Shown here: positions 32,583-33,903 of the stretch, one piece after another
Position numbering within the stretch: the first letter of the stretch is position 1
How the letters are laid out: each line of letters begins with the position of its first letter
Source of the DNA: Alphaproteobacteria bacterium
GTDB lineage: Bacteria; Pseudomonadota; Alphaproteobacteria; DSM-16000; Inquilinaceae
Assembly: GCA_028281265.1 (NCBI GenBank)
Contig: JANQKE010000113.1
Span: forward strand, 1 to 33,903
Direction of reading: 5' to 3'
Length of the DNA: 33,903 bases
The notes under the pieces: generated by a model
Seen by the model: the letters and a program-made list of their open reading frames with translations, nothing else
The model's database searches: none
What the model was told of the DNA's origin: nothing
Position numbers and translations under genes: made by a program

Positions 32583-32970
32583 CCGGTATGGAGGTTAGAA
32601 AACCCCCGAGCTACAGCCAGGAACATCCGGTGCGCCCGATCGGCGGTTGGCTGGTGTTGGACTGTCTCAATACCGCCATCGGACCGGTGAGGGGCGTGTC
32701 GTTCCCGAAAAGCTGCTCAGCCTTGACGATCCGAAGGCGCAAACCATGGCGATGGATCCGGGCACGGCCGCTGTCCCCGGCGACGGTCCTGACGGCGGGT
32801 GCCGATAGGGGCGCCGACCTGGCACGGGGCCGTGTCCCTGCTCACGCCCGTGGCCTGTGGTCGGCCGTTGCCGTGCCGACCGAACCGCGGGACATCGCCC
32901 GGAGCCGGCGCGCCCCGCCCCGGGAAGCTTGGCCACGACGCCGCAGGCCGTCGTCCCCGGCGCCGTCCGG
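32583..32970. other. Intergenic region upstream of azlC
   Basis: This 388-base gap lies between the deiminase gene and azlC, both on the - strand, and should contain the azlC promoter. The part nearest azlC is AT-richer. I see no strong hairpin, terminator or known site. Short readings on both strands look like chance frames in GC-rich DNA. Confidence 0.4.
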
Positions 32971-33903
32971 TCAGAAGAAGGCCGCCAGGGCGGCGGCGTC
33001 CGATCCGCGGAGCTGCCAGGCCATGCACCGCACACCGCCCCCCATGAAGCAGACATGCTGCGCCGGTACCGGCACGACCTCCCGCGCGGTGGCGGCCCGC
33101 ACCTGCGTGAGCGCGACCGCATCCTCCGGAATGGCGAATTGCGGCAGGTAGACCCGATGCGGCGTGACCAGCGCATTGGTGTAGAGCCCGCAAGCCGACC
33201 CGAACCGGGGATCGTGGACGCCGGAATCGTCGAACGGCGTCACGACCTCGTGGATCACCACCCCCGGCAGCCCCCGTTCGAGATCGGAACGGAGCTGCGC
33301 GGCATAGGCCGGGTCGTCGGCATAGCTGTTGACGATCAGGGTGTTGACGTCGACGAAGGCCACCACACCATCGGCGTGCTCCAGCCCGCCCTGTTCGTCG
33401 GCCTCGATGAACGCAACGTGATCGAGCCCGGCGATCGCGCGCAGGCGCCGGCGCCCCTCCTCCTCGGTCAAACCGTTGTCCCGCAGGAACTTCCTCGAGA
33501 CGACCGCCCGGCCCGCGCCGTCGTCGACGAAATTGCCGCCGTCGTTCAGCAGATCGGTTTCCCTGAACCTCAGCCCCGCCTCCGCGGCGATGGCGGCCAG
33601 CCCCTCCTGAACGGCGTCGGCGTCGATCTGTCCCTGCCATCCGCCCCCCTGTCCGGCCGCGGTGTAGCGGAACAGGACGGGCGCTTCCGGATTGGCCGTG
33701 CCGAAATCCCGCATCCAGATGTCGTCCACGGGCGCGAGCACCACCCGCTCGGGCCCCAGCGCGTCGACATAGCGGTCATAGGCCCCGTCGTCGACAAGGA
33801 TCACCACGTCGTCACGACCGTCGATCGCCCGTGCGAAGGCGACGTGAAAGGTCAGGATCGCATCGGCGCTGTCGGCGTAGTAAGGGTCGCCGGTGATCGG
33901 TGC
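32971..33903 (-). CDS. Agmatine deiminase / peptidylarginine deiminase family protein (5' end beyond window)
   Basis: 310 residues are visible in an open frame that continues past the right edge, so the start is missing (probably a few dozen residues; family length about 340-370). The fold is the guanidino-group-modifying pentein. Visible landmarks: DDIWMRDFGT (substrate-binding Trp/Arg/Asp), NDGGNFVDDG, the catalytic His region LEHADGVVAFVD, the SACGLYTNALV segment, and the nucleophile Cys in GGGVRCMAWQ. It would hydrolyse agmatine or a related guanidine to release ammonia. The sequence departs from canonical CGGGGIHC, so peptidylarginine-deiminase-like activity or another guanidine substrate is possible. 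Confidence 0.88.
   Translation of the reverse strand, partial: APITGDPYYADSADAILTFHVAFARAIDGRDDVVILVDDGAYDRYVDALGPERVVLAPVDDIWMRDFGTANPEAPVLFRYTAAGQGGGWQGQIDADAVQEGLAAIAAEAGLRFRETDLLNDGGNFVDDGAGRAVVSRKFLRDNGLTEEEGRRRLRAIAGLDHVAFIEADEQGGLEHADGVVAFVDVNTLIVNSYADDPAYAAQLRSDLERGLPGVVIHEVVTPFDDSGVHDPRFGSACGLYTNALVTPHRVYLPQFAIPEDAVALTQVRAATAREVVPVPAQHVCFMGGGVRCMAWQLRGSDAAALAAFF

Noticed and set aside
32588..33151. A + strand 187-codon frame spanning the azlC upstream gap and the deiminase end
   Set aside because: It runs antisense into the deiminase gene, is low-complexity, and has no ribosome binding site or recognisable domain.
1..33903. tRNA, rRNA, transposase or prophage genes
   Set aside because: I looked for cloverleaf-like patterns with GGTTCGAATCC arms, DDE transposase motifs and phage structural or integrase proteins and saw none that hold up.

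Overview
This is a 33.9 kb, high-GC chromosomal window from an anoxygenic phototrophic alphaproteobacterium. The family is not determined; a Rhodospirillales-type organism is a reasonable guess. The assignment rests on the 3' half of a photosynthesis gene cluster at 150-5957: puhA, puhB, puhC, a small unnamed gene, acsF, puhE and hemA, all on the + strand and several joined by ATGA overlaps. Together they supply the reaction-centre H subunit, assembly factors for the reaction centre and light-harvesting complex, the O2-dependent cyclase of bacteriochlorophyll synthesis, and the C4-pathway 5-aminolevulinate synthase. Having AcsF means this pathway can work in the presence of oxygen.

From about 6 to 20.6 kb the content is metabolism, sensing and transport. 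Two tandem GhrA-like 2-hydroxyacid dehydrogenases (-) diverge from a propionyl-CoA synthetase, prpE (+). A gap with a strong small-RNA candidate follows. Next come an orphan membrane histidine kinase (-), an orphan branched-chain-amino-acid-type binding protein (-), a dienelactone hydrolase/NTF2-like fusion (+), and a peptide-type ABC importer (binding protein, two permeases, one ATPase) whose leader carries five 34-bp tandem repeats.

From 20.6 to 30.2 kb there are a SAF-domain oxidoreductase, a HicAB toxin-antitoxin pair, an array of three 190-bp fold-back repeats, a PhyH/EctD-like dioxygenase with a GntR regulator, a chemoreceptor (all -), and a thiolase/acyl-CoA ligase pair (+).

From 30.2 kb to the end there are palindromic repeat elements, two small membrane-protein genes, an AzlCD branched-chain amino acid exporter (-) and the 3' part of an agmatine-deiminase-family gene (-) that runs off the right edge.

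The most unusual signal is in the non-coding DNA. A dispersed element of about 182 bp with CTAGAGCG ends occurs twice in opposite orientation, once directly against the puhA ribosome binding site and once between two convergent genes whose stop codons both lie in its CTAG ends. There are also the 190-bp fold-back array, the 34-bp tandem array, a perfect 20-bp-arm inverted repeat over a GntR gene start, and the small-RNA locus with a CtrA-like box. I see no tRNA, rRNA, CRISPR, transposase or prophage genes.
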